NCBI GenBank assembly: GCA_002471975.1
Contig: DKQZ01000072.1
Location: 3,360 to 33,059 of the forward strand
Reading direction: 5' to 3'
Length of the DNA: 29,700 bases
Source of the DNA: Dialister sp. UBA7295
Lineage (GTDB): Bacteria; Bacillota; Negativicutes; Veillonellales; Dialisteraceae
Shown here: one piece after another, positions 22,891 through 29,630 of the stretch
How positions within the stretch are numbered: position 1 is the stretch's first letter
How the letters are laid out: each line of letters begins with the position of its first letter
Position numbers and translations under genes: made by a program
Notes under the pieces: generated by a model
The model's input: only the letters and a program-made list of their open reading frames with translations
Told to the model about the DNA's origin: nothing
Databases searched by the model: none

Positions 22891-23163
22891 TTACGCATTT
22901 CCGTTCATCATTCTGCGGATCCGTTCGCGGCGTCTCCGGGCCGCTTCTTCATCCACAATGATGTGATGACCGTTATGCATAACAAATTCCGCCTTCTTCG
23001 GGAGCTGTGGCTTTCTATTATTGTACTTCGCGTAATCAAAGTCCGCTCCCAGGGCGCAGGAGGCACAGTCTTTTCCCGTGCTTCCCCGCCACATGCGGTA
23101 TAGGCAATAGCCGAACCAGGCGGCAATGATGGCTATAATGAGTCCTGTCCAAAGGGTATTCAT
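22891..23163 (-). CDS. FeoB-associated Cys-rich membrane protein
   Basis: 90 residues. MNTLWTGLIIAIIAAWFGYCLYRMWRG is one membrane segment followed by a positive patch, then GKDCASCALG with a C-x-x-C pair: the pattern of small proteins found with FeoB ferrous iron transporters. The tail adds a basic stretch (EEAARRRRERIRRMMNG) that family members often lack. No feoB is in the window. I chose the ATG at 23163, which begins the conserved part and has AAAGGA before it; the frame runs 12 codons further. A Fur-like box overlaps its transcription start, which supports an iron-related role. Confidence 0.75.
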   Translation of the reverse strand: MNTLWTGLIIAIIAAWFGYCLYRMWRGSTGKDCASCALGADFDYAKYNNRKPQLPKKAEFVMHNGHHIIVDEEAARRRRERIRRMMNGNA

Positions 23164-23177
23164 GGTTCTGTCCTTTC

Positions 23178-23192
23178 TGAGTATCATTCTCA
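23178..23192. promoter_or_regulatory. Fur-like box
   Basis: TGAGAATGATACTCA (minus-strand reading) matches the 7-1-7 Fur motif TGATAATnATTATCA at 11 of 14 defined positions. It starts 5 bases downstream of the -10 box, where Fur would block transcription under high iron. Confidence 0.6.
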
Positions 23193-23197
23193 AGAGC

Positions 23198-23226
23198 ATT
23201 ATAGCATAGGTATAGTGAAAAGTAAA
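23198..23226 (-). promoter_or_regulatory. Sigma-A promoter of the Cys-rich membrane protein gene
   Basis: Minus strand: TTTACT (23226-23221), a 17-base spacer and TATAAT (23203-23198). Confidence 0.7.
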
Positions 23227-23244
23227 AGTAGAAATACCTAATAT

Positions 23245-23365
23245 TTAGGGATTGGGGGGTGGGAATTGGGCATTGGGGATTAGGGAGGCTCTCATTCCGA
23301 CTGGCTGGTTTAGAGTCACACTGCGATGAGGGATCAGGAATTGGAGATTGGGGAGTCTCACAGGG
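23245..23365. repeat. Heptamer arrays, ATTGGGG type, in two short blocks
   Basis: About six imperfect heptamers at 23245-23290 (GGGATTG, GGAATTG, GGCATTG, GGGATTA) and a second block at 23328-23358. Same family as the tail of the 18068 HT element, here without its hairpin. Confidence 0.6.
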
Positions 23366-23396
23366 CGATGGAGATGGTCCGGATTCACAGGGGGAG

Positions 23397-23460
23397 CCGT
23401 TAGCTGTTAGCAGTTAGCCGTTAGCCGTTAGCAGTTAGCCGTCAGCCGTTAGCTGTTAGT
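23397..23460. repeat. Heptamer array, GTTAGCC type
   Basis: Nine imperfect heptamers (GTTAGCT, GTTAGCA, GTTAGCC, GTCAGCC) with no attached hairpin. Confidence 0.75.
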
Positions 23461-23462
23461 TT

Positions 23463-23934
23463 TTTCTCTACGGGTTGCGGGCAGGTATTGCTGCAGGTTG
23501 GAATATCACTATCCCGGAAGCGGGGCAGCCCATTCCTGCTCGGGGAATTCCTGTTTCTTCGAAAAATCCATAGGTTTGAACCTATGGATAACCGTGAAAG
23601 AGGGAAGAAAATCCTCCTCCCGGTCCCGTGCTGATAATCATATCCCCTCTTTCATGCCTGTTCGCTGCTTACCGGTGACTTATCTAATTAAGTCATGGAT
23701 TTTCACGATTCCCCGTTTCGAAACGAATGGATATCTCCAAAAACCATCTTTACATAGAGTCATATTTCCAAGCCCCTATGACTTAAAAGAATGGAAATTT
23801 TTGTCATCAGATTTTAATGTTCATTTTCTCCGGAGACGGCCCGCTCCGTTTTCCAAAATTGACTCCATATTTCCTTTATACGGCATTATCAAATTCATCA
23901 ATAACAAAATCGGTGAATTTTCCTGCAAAACACA
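23463..23934. other. Gene-free stretch with nested inverted repeats
   Basis: CCATAGGTT-TG-AACCTATGG (23567-23586), TGAAAGAGGG paired with CCCTCTTTCA (about 23596 with 23646), GACTTA/TAAGTC, and TTAAGTCAT paired with ATGACTTAA over about 90 bases. A frame of 164 codons crosses it but starts at TTG without a ribosome site and runs into an HT element. It may be a structured RNA or a decayed mobile-element end. Confidence 0.35.
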
Positions 23935-24004
23935 TAAAAATGGCCCGCCATCCAAAAGATGCGGGCTTCTTTCACTGATAACTGCGAACTGATAACTGAT
24001 AACT
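23935..24004 (-). repeat. HT element, terminator of the deformylase gene
   Basis: Hairpin GCCCGC-CATC...GATG-CGGGC (23943-23966), tail of ACTGATA/ACTGCGA heptamers, T run on the minus strand. The joint CCACC is absent here (CTTCTTTC instead). Confidence 0.75.
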
Positions 24005-24057
24005 TAATCTCCCGGTATTTCTACTTGTATTGTAATGATTGTACAGTCTGCCGGAAC

Positions 24058-24471
24058 TCAAATCAATATCCCCTGCAGATGGTCCATCTCATGCTGCACG
24101 ATTTCTGCGGTGAACCCTTTGAAGCGGGATTTCTTCCTGTGGAAATTTTCATCCTCATATCGCACTTCGATCCAGTCATACCGTTTGCAGGGCCGTTTCC
24201 CGAAGAGGGAGAGGCACCCTTCCTCGGTGTCATAGGAGGTGTCCGAAGTCTTTGTGATTTCCGGATTGTACATGAGAATGGTTTTATTTCCATCCTTAAT
24301 GGCAATGATGGCTTTTCCGATACCGATCATATTGGCCGCCATGCCCACGCAGTCTTCCCGATGGGATTCCAGGGTTTCCACCAGGTCCCGTCCCGCAGAA
24401 CTGTCCTTCTTCGAAGCCTTCTCCGCCTTCCGCTGGAGAAAAAGGATATCCTTCACAATAGGTCTGATCAT
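24058..24471 (-). CDS. def: Peptide deformylase family protein, variant lacking the motif-1 Gln
   Basis: 137 residues. Deformylases remove the formyl group from new protein N-termini. Metal ligands are present: EEGCLSL (Cys86) and QHEMDHLQG (His127, His131, with catalytic Glu128). Motif 1, normally GxGLAAxQ, reads GMAANMIG (43-50), so the oxyanion-stabilising Gln is Met48. This variant is, as far as I recall, common in a Firmicutes side-branch of the family, and a housekeeping deformylase probably lies elsewhere. At 137 residues it is shorter than the usual 150-170 or more. An AGAGGA ribosome site precedes the ATG. Downstream of a YbjN-like gene but separated from it by an HT element, so it is probably a separate unit. 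Confidence 0.85.
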   Translation of the reverse strand: MIRPIVKDILFLQRKAEKASKKDSSAGRDLVETLESHREDCVGMAANMIGIGKAIIAIKDGNKTILMYNPEITKTSDTSYDTEEGCLSLFGKRPCKRYDWIEVRYEDENFHRKKSRFKGFTAEIVQHEMDHLQGILI

Positions 24472-24488
24472 AATTTCCTCTCAAATCA

Positions 24489-24565
24489 TATAAAAATGGC
24501 ACGCTTCATTTTCTGATGCGTGCCACCTCCACGGGTCACGGACCACGGATCACGGACCACGTTCA
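24489..24565 (-). repeat. HT element, terminator of the YbjN-like gene
   Basis: Hairpin GGCACGC/GCGTGCC (24498-24504 with 24518-24524), joint CCACCTCC, tail of CACGGAC/CACGGAT heptamers, the same tail family as the element at the left end of the window. It begins 2 bases past the stop codon. Confidence 0.8.
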
Positions 24566-24566
24566 C

Positions 24567-25064
24567 TCAAATCTCAAACCCGTTCGTCTCGTCCCCGGTC
24601 TTGTTGAGTCTCCGTGCCAGATCATCATAGGTTTCATGGAGATGATAAACGATGAGGTCCAGGAGAGTCCGGATGATTTCGGGATCGAAATTTTCCACCC
24701 GGCTGGTAACGGTGGTATCGAGGAATACGTTTTCATCGTCCCCCACGGAGTATTTCACGATGGCATGCTCCGTATTCAGCTTATTGATGTAATCCATGAA
24801 GGTCTTCCGGGCCGGTCCCCTGGGCACGGTGCCCAGATGGGTGCGGATCAGGGTGTACATGGAATTATCCGTAATGACCGCCACCACCAGTTTATGCTTC
24901 GAGCCGGCAGGAATGGCCGTCATGAAAACCACGGTATCAAAAGAATCGTGGGCATCCCGGCGGCGGAAGAAATTGAGATTATGGTCTTTCATGTATTTTT
25001 CGAAAATGTCAGCTTTCTGATTTTTTCTTGGTGTATTCTGGGGAAACTGGGTGATGGTAGCCAT
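24567..25064 (-). CDS. YbjN-domain-like protein
   Basis: 165 residues, no signal peptide or membrane segment. The pattern of an alpha/beta chaperone-like fold is visible: VVFMTAIPAGSKHKLVVAVITDN, then RTHLGTVPRGPARKTFMDYINKLN, then AIVKYSVGDDENVFLDTTV and a long C-terminal helix (EIIRTLLDLIVYHLHETYDDL). This resembles YbjN/type III secretion chaperone-like proteins, a family without a firm role. I chose the ATG at 25064 (AAAGG upstream); the longer frame starts at TTG. A TATAAT lies at 25110-25115. Confidence 0.55.
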   Translation of the reverse strand: MATITQFPQNTPRKNQKADIFEKYMKDHNLNFFRRRDAHDSFDTVVFMTAIPAGSKHKLVVAVITDNSMYTLIRTHLGTVPRGPARKTFMDYINKLNTEHAIVKYSVGDDENVFLDTTVTSRVENFDPEIIRTLLDLIVYHLHETYDDLARRLNKTGDETNGFEI

Positions 25065-25191
25065 TTGGAGCCTTTCTGCAAATCTGCGGTACAAAATAGG
25101 TATGTATTTATTATACAGAATTTAATGGAATAGGGAAATAGGGAGTTTTTATTGTCAGGCTTGTGCTGTATGGATAGAGTCACATACGATT

Positions 25192-25215
25192 TTCGGGTCT
25201 TAGCCTCACCGCGGC
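25192..25215 (-). repeat. Conserved outer flank of subtype elements
   Basis: Reads GCCGCGGTGAGGCTAAGACC on the minus strand. The same block occurs at 20995-21018 (one mismatch) and 27258-27285 (less conserved after TAA), always 40 to 50 bases outside an HT tail. Confidence 0.7.
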
Positions 25216-25241
25216 ACGCCCCGCTCGATACACTTTCGAGA

Positions 25242-25300
25242 TTTCGGGGTGCGGGGTGCGGGGTGCGGGAAGGTGGCGCCCTTTCGGGCGCAGTTTTTAT
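25242..25300 (+). repeat. HT element with GGTGCGG heptamers
   Basis: Tail of near-perfect GGTGCGG repeats, joint GAAGGTGG, hairpin GCGCCC-TTTC-GGGCGC (25276-25291), then AGTTTTTATA. The tail is the reverse complement of that at 20932-20957 although the hairpins are of different subtypes. Confidence 0.8.
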
Positions 25301-25474
25301 ATGGCCTTCGGCTTCCAACTGGTATGAATATGGTTTGTCTCATTATGATTGAAATACCGAGAGCCTTGTAAAGAATCCATTTTTATCCCAATTCCGACGA
25401 GAACCTTTGGAACAACCTATCCGCCCTGACGGGCGCCTTCCCGAGAGGAGATGACCATTTAGCTCATTTTCGAC

Positions 25475-25518
25475 TTGTACGATCGTACGACCCCTTCCCC
25501 TCCGCTTCGCTCCGGGAC
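25475..25518. repeat. 32-base direct repeat, copy 1
   Basis: From 25487 to 25518 identical to 29553-29584 (starts GTACGACCCC, ends CTCCGGG). Immediately before it is a 12-base palindrome GTACGATCGTAC, absent from copy 2. A CCTCCCCTG/AGGGGAGG hairpin follows. Confidence 0.75.
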
Positions 25519-25679
25519 CTCCCCTGACCAGGGGAGGTTGATTGGGAAGGTGGTGCCCTGCAGCATGACTGCCTGCATGCCCGGACCTGTGTATACCGGT
25601 AGTGCAGGGTTCCCATTCCCTCGCCCAGGAGTTTCCCCTCAAGGGGACGCTCGTGGGATATTGCGGCCCGGGGTATCTC

Positions 25680-25897
25680 ATTAACCCCAATGTACAGTTT
25701 TTCATCCTGATTGACCCCTCAGCAATTCATCCTGCTGTCCATTAACCTTTATATACAGTTTTATCGCCCTGATTGACCCCTCAGCAAGTCATCCTGTTAT
25801 CTTATTAACCCCAATGTACAGTTTTTCGTCCTGATTAACCCCTCAGCAATTCATCCTGCTGCCCATTAACCCCTATGTACAGCTTCCCGCCCTGCAT
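25680..25897. repeat. Tandem array of about 61-bp units, four copies
   Basis: Units begin with ATTAACC at 25680, 25741, 25804 and 25865 and share TGTACAGTTTTTC and TGACCCCTCAGCAA. No coding potential is evident. A related array lies in inverted orientation at 29231-29460. Confidence 0.85.
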
Positions 25898-25908
25898 GAC
25901 ACCAAAAG

Positions 25909-25951
25909 CCATTACCTATTACCTATTACCCATTCCCTATTACCCATTCCC
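25909..25951. repeat. Heptamer array, CATTACC type
   Basis: Six imperfect heptamers (CATTACC, TATTACC, CATTCCC, TATTACC), just after the 61-bp array and before the promoter region of the next gene. Confidence 0.7.
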
Positions 25952-26028
25952 CCATTTTGTAGAGTTTCCCCATCATTTACGCTATAATAATAGTAATAAT
26001 CTATGAAATACAGAAATCGGAGGTTCCC

Positions 26029-27057
26029 ATGAATATTACGATCATCGGGGCCGGCAGCACTGGAATTGCCGCGGCCTCTTATTTCAAACTGAAAAATATG
26101 GCGGCCAAAGTGTATGTGCGAAATGCAGCCAAAGCGAAGGTATGGAATCAGGAACCCGTCAAGGTGTACGGCGTATTGAACACTTCTTTTTACGTCCCTC
26201 TCCTGACGGATCTGAAGGAGGCCATGGACTATGGGGATATCCTCATGGTTTTCACCCGTTCCAATGACCATGAAGAGGTGACCGAGGAAATCGCGCCTTA
26301 TCTTCATGAGGGGCAGATCATTCTTTTCGTGAATGGCTGCTGGGGAGCCGTCAAGGCGACCCGCCAGCTTTCCCGTCGGCCGAAGCTGCCGGATATCACG
26401 ATCGCGGAAACGGCCAATATGCCATTCATCGCCCAGCTTTCGCCGGATTTCAAATCTCTCCGCTTCAAGGCGGCGAAGGAGGAAATCGTCTATTCCTGCA
26501 TGGGAAAGGAAGGAGCCCTGCCGGCCCTGCTGAAGCAAATGGCTTCCAGAGTGGTGAAAGTTTCTTCTCCCGCTGCCACTTCCCTTTCCGCCACGAATCC
26601 CATCATCCATGTGAGCCAGTGTCTTTTCAATATGACCCGCATCGAAAACGGGGAAGAATTCCATTTCTTCGGCGCGCCGCTGACGAAGAATGTGGCTGAT
26701 TTCATGGAAGGCTGCGACAAAGAGCGGCTGGCCATCGGTAAAGCCCTGGGTCTTGACCTTGAAAGTCTCCTTGACGTCCTGAACGGCGCCTGGGGAGACA
26801 AAAAAGCCACTCTTTATGAAGCCCTCACGGAAAATGAGTCCTACAAGACCGTCCTAGGCCCCAAAGACGTCTCGGGCCGCTATCTTTCTGAAGATCTCCC
26901 CTGCGGCATGACAAGCCTTCTGGACCTTTCGGAAATGATGCACGTCCCCGCGCCCCACATCGAAGCTCTGGTGACGACTCTTTATATGTACCTCCAGAGG
27001 AAATATGAACCCTTCCTCACCCCGGCAGACCTCCGGGTGCTGAAAGCTTTGAAATAG
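26029..27057 (+). CDS. NAD/NADP octopine/nopaline dehydrogenase family protein
   Basis: 342 residues. N-terminal Rossmann domain with GAGSTG (7-12), then an all-helical C-terminal domain. NPIIH (190-194) and the EDLPCGMTSLLDLSEMMHVPAPHI block near the C terminus are the family's substrate-domain motifs. Members reductively condense amino acids with keto acids or act on related substrates; the substrate here is not known. GGAGG lies 6 bases before the ATG and TATAAT at about 25982. Monocistronic, followed by a heptamer array. Confidence 0.85.
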   Translation: MNITIIGAGSTGIAAASYFKLKNMAAKVYVRNAAKAKVWNQEPVKVYGVLNTSFYVPLLTDLKEAMDYGDILMVFTRSNDHEEVTEEIAPYLHEGQIILFVNGCWGAVKATRQLSRRPKLPDITIAETANMPFIAQLSPDFKSLRFKAAKEEIVYSCMGKEGALPALLKQMASRVVKVSSPAATSLSATNPIIHVSQCLFNMTRIENGEEFHFFGAPLTKNVADFMEGCDKERLAIGKALGLDLESLLDVLNGAWGDKKATLYEALTENESYKTVLGPKDVSGRYLSEDLPCGMTSLLDLSEMMHVPAPHIEALVTTLYMYLQRKYEPFLTPADLRVLKALK

Positions 27058-27058
27058 T

Positions 27059-27120
27059 CGTCAGCCGTTAGCCGTTAGTAGTTAGCCGTTAGCCGTTAGC
27101 CGTTAGCAGTTAGCAGTTAG
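27059..27120. repeat. Heptamer array, GTTAGCC type
   Basis: Nine imperfect heptamers (GTCAGCC, GTTAGCC, GTTAGTA, GTTAGCA) starting 2 bases after the stop codon of the dehydrogenase gene. Confidence 0.75.
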
Positions 27121-27153
27121 TATTGGCCAAAAGCCCGTCGCGAGTCGAAGGCC

Positions 27154-27232
27154 GTGCGCGAAGCGCACTACATAAAATTGGTTGGCGAAGCCAACCATAT
27201 CCTTCACGAACCACGAAGCACGAATCACGAGC
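27154..27232 (-). repeat. HT element, subtype B, with accessory hairpin
   Basis: GTGCGC-GAA-GCGCAC (27154-27168), then hairpin GGTTGGC-GAA-GCCAACC (27180-27196), joint ATATCCTTC and heptamers of CACGAAN type. Inverted relative to the same pair at 18118-18160. The GCCGCGGTGAGGCTAA flank follows at 27258. Confidence 0.75.
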
Positions 27233-27337
27233 CCGTCGATTGTCTGAAAAGCTCCATGCCGCGGTGAGGCTAACCCACGAATACCGCAGCTGACTCAAAC
27301 CATAAGTACCTCTATGTTAAACAACCAAAGGATTATC

Positions 27338-28075
27338 ATGAAAAAATTACTTGCTCTTGCTCTTTCCGCCTGTCTCTTCTCCGCGGGTCCCGTATTTGCC
27401 GAGAACTGGATTCCTTTCCAGGGTTCCGAAGGAACCGCCATTGATACGGATTCCTATGTGGACAGCGGGATCCGTTCATCCATTGCCGTCAAAGCGCCCA
27501 TGGATGACGGCAGCGCTATTTCCACCATCGAATTTGACAAAGACAAAAGGTCCTACCGCATTGCGGACATGAAGACCCTGGACAAAGAAGGAAAAATGGT
27601 GAAGGATTTCACTTACAGCGATGATCCCCAGAACTGGAGCCGTCTGGTGCCCCATTCTTTCGGCATGAATCTGTATGACCACTACATCCTGCATCCCCTT
27701 CCCCGTTTTTCCAGCCCGGTGTGGCTCGTGATTTACAAGGAAGAAGGAGTCCGTTTCCGCGGCAGCACTTATGACGTGGAAAAGAATACGATCACCTATA
27801 AAGACGGTTATGCCACTTTCTGGGTCCGTATTTCCTATCCCTGGAAGGATCAGGATTTCTCCCGGGTCATTTACCAGGTGAAAATGGACATGCCCCATAA
27901 GAAAATCCAGACCCTTTCCATGACCAGCTATGATTATGAAGGAAAAGTCAAAGTGCACGGTGCCGGCACCAGAGATCGGGAAGACGTCGTGGCCGGCTCC
28001 CCCATGGAAAAAGTTTACGAATACATCAATAAAGAACTGAACGCAGGCCACATCCGCATGATGTCGAAGCTGTGA
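27338..28075 (+). CDS. Secreted two-domain protein of unknown function (surface-adhesin E-like pattern)
   Basis: 245 residues with a signal peptide, MKKLLALALSACLFSAGPVFA, cleaved before ENW. The mature part seems to hold two related beta-rich halves: AIDTDSYVDSGIRSSIAVKA...IEFDKDKRSYRIADMKTLDKEGK (about 35-90) and GSTYDVEKNTITYKDGYATFWVRI...VKMDMPHKKIQTLSMTSYDYEGK (about 145-210). In each, a Tyr/Asp start is followed about 50 residues later by a (S/T)x(D)YxxxGK-type end, as in surface-adhesin protein E relatives; this is a by-eye likeness. I start at 27338, the signal-peptide Met, with AAAGGA 6 bases upstream. An HT element terminator follows. Confidence 0.65.
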   Translation: MKKLLALALSACLFSAGPVFAENWIPFQGSEGTAIDTDSYVDSGIRSSIAVKAPMDDGSAISTIEFDKDKRSYRIADMKTLDKEGKMVKDFTYSDDPQNWSRLVPHSFGMNLYDHYILHPLPRFSSPVWLVIYKEEGVRFRGSTYDVEKNTITYKDGYATFWVRISYPWKDQDFSRVIYQVKMDMPHKKIQTLSMTSYDYEGKVKVHGAGTRDREDVVAGSPMEKVYEYINKELNAGHIRMMSKL

Positions 28076-28090
28076 GAAATAAATAAAAAC

Positions 28091-28160
28091 GGATTTCGGA
28101 TTGCGGACTGGGGATTTCGGGGTGGTGGCGCTGCATATTTCATAAAGCAGCGCCTTTTCT
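28091..28160 (+). repeat. HT element, terminator of the secreted-protein gene
   Basis: Heptamers of GGATTTC/GGATTGC type, joint GGGGTGGT, hairpin GGCGCTGC/GCAGCGCC (28127-28134 with 28147-28154), then TTTTC. It pairs with an inverted element at 28203. Confidence 0.75.
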
Positions 28161-28202
28161 GAATACGAGTTTCCCTGTCATCCCACTTATGCCGTTTCCC
28201 CA

Positions 28203-28278
28203 TATAAAAACTTGCGGCGCCCATGAATTTGCGCCGCACCTTCCCGCAGTCCGAAATCCGAAATCCCCATTCCGATTC
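28203..28278 (-). repeat. HT element, inverted mate
   Basis: Hairpin GCGGCGC/GCGCCGC (28214-28220 with 28231-28237), joint ACCTTC, heptamers of TCCGAAA/TCCCCAT type. No minus-strand gene lies upstream of it. Confidence 0.75.
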
Positions 28279-28324
28279 ACCCAGTTTGTAACCAGTCGTT
28301 GAAATCTTTTATTTTAGAAAAACC

Positions 28325-29122
28325 ATGCCCCACATCATCTACACGTCTCTCAATCAATCCCTTTCTGACAAATGCTATGAAGCTTTTCTTACAGGAAATA
28401 TCCCCGAAGAGGGCTGGATCCTCACGGAAGGGGCCCATCTGTACCTCCTCGGTGAAGGGCCGGATGTGCCTTCCGGGAAAATTTTCACCGCCCCGGGAGG
28501 GCCCGCCGATTATTTCGAATCTTCCATTCCGGAAGAAAAAGCAAAAGCCGCCTGGAAGAGCTATATTTCCGGACGCCGCCTGCCCGCCGGAGCCGCTTTG
28601 GCCGCCGGCGAGGGAAAAGTGCTCTTCTTCGAACCTTCTGATTACGAGCCGGACCTTTCCCATATGGATGCCTACCGCCTTCCTTTCGACCCTTTGGAAG
28701 AAGTACTGACTCCCCAGGAAGCATCAAAACTGTACGGCACCGATGCGAAGCGGATTTCTGCGGACTGCGAAAGGGTCCCTTCCCTCTTTGCGAAAAATGA
28801 AATCCGGAAATCCGGAAATACCTGGCTCATCCTGAAAAGCGCAGCAGGACGGATTTATCATGAGGACCAGGAAATTTCCTATACCATCAATCCTTTGCTC
28901 CTCGTATTTTCCACTCTGGAAGCCGCCAGAATATGGAATCGTGACAGCGGAGTCGTCCGGAGCGCAGCCGCCGGAGCCGGCCATTCTTCGGCCCGTATGG
29001 GAGAAGGAGAAAGAAGGAAATCCGGCCGCACCTGGCTTGTTACCAGGGATGCCATGGAGCGCCTTTTCGGCCAGGCCCTGCCGGTGCTCATGAAAGAAGC
29101 CATGAGGGGGATTGTGAGATAG
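28325..29122 (+). CDS. Protein with two C-terminal RKSG-TWL (helix-turn-helix-like) domains
   Basis: 265 residues, cytoplasmic. The first 120 residues match nothing I know. Two related segments follow: residues 128-178 (LTPQEASKLYG...NEIRKSGNTWLILKSAAGRIY) and 196-249 (TLEAARIWN...GERRKSGRTWLVTRDAMERLFG). Each reads as a helical region then a beta-hairpin around RKSG-TWL, a pattern seen in small helix-turn-helix proteins of mobile elements and toxin-antitoxin-like loci. The second copy has a degenerate helical part. The ATG has no clear ribosome site (AAAAACC before it), so translation may be weak. DNA binding is inference. Confidence 0.55.
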   Translation: MPHIIYTSLNQSLSDKCYEAFLTGNIPEEGWILTEGAHLYLLGEGPDVPSGKIFTAPGGPADYFESSIPEEKAKAAWKSYISGRRLPAGAALAAGEGKVLFFEPSDYEPDLSHMDAYRLPFDPLEEVLTPQEASKLYGTDAKRISADCERVPSLFAKNEIRKSGNTWLILKSAAGRIYHEDQEISYTINPLLLVFSTLEAARIWNRDSGVVRSAAAGAGHSSARMGEGERRKSGRTWLVTRDAMERLFGQALPVLMKEAMRGIVR

Positions 29123-29159
29123 GTAATAGATAATGGCTAATAGTTAATGAGCTTCAGGG

Positions 29160-29460
29160 TGTTCTGCTGTATGGCTATTCGGGTGGAAAAGCAGGACATA
29201 AGAGGTAACAGGATGGATGGCTGTTGGGCCATTCAGGATGAAAGACTGTACATTGGGGTTAATGGTTAACAGGGTGAATGACTGTATGGTCATTCAGGAC
29301 GAAAAACTGTACATAGGGGTTAATGGTTAAAAATGGGGCTAACTGCATGTCCATTCAGGATGAAACACTGTACATAAAGGTTAATGGTTAATCATAGGGC
29401 TGGCTGTAGGGCCATTCAGGATGAAAAACTGTACATTTGGTTAATGGTTAATGGTTAACA
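29160..29460. repeat. Tandem array of about 61-bp units, four copies plus a degenerate fifth
   Basis: CTGTACAT occurs at about 29247, 29307, 29368 and 29429, with GGTTAATGGTTAA after it and CCATTCAGGATGAAA before it in each unit. A worn copy lies at 29160-29225. The core (CAGGATGAAAAACTGTACAT) is the reverse complement of the 25680 array. Confidence 0.85.
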
Positions 29461-29552
29461 GGTAATGGGATAAAAGGCAGGGCGTGCTATCCCCCTGCCC
29501 CCTTGAGGGGGCATATGCTTTCCTTTCAGCTCACTTTCGATGCTTACCAGAG

Positions 29553-29584
29553 TACGACCCCTTCCCCTCCGCTTCGCTCCGGGG
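29553..29584. repeat. 32-base direct repeat, copy 2
   Basis: Identical to 25487-25518 and in the same orientation, although the neighbouring 61-bp arrays are inverted to each other. Downstream sequence differs between the copies. A CCCCC-TTGA-GGGGG hairpin lies near 29500. Confidence 0.75.
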
Positions 29585-29630
29585 GGGCTGTACAATAATT
29601 ACACAATATGTGGAAATACCGGAAGTGATA

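Noticed and set aside
23498..23992. 164-codon plus-strand frame
   Set aside because: TTG start without a ribosome site, composition unlike a protein, and its end lies inside an HT repeat element.
25680..29460. 61-bp arrays as CRISPR arrays
   Set aside because: The units diverge along their whole length and there is no alternation of constant repeats and unique spacers; no cas genes are present.
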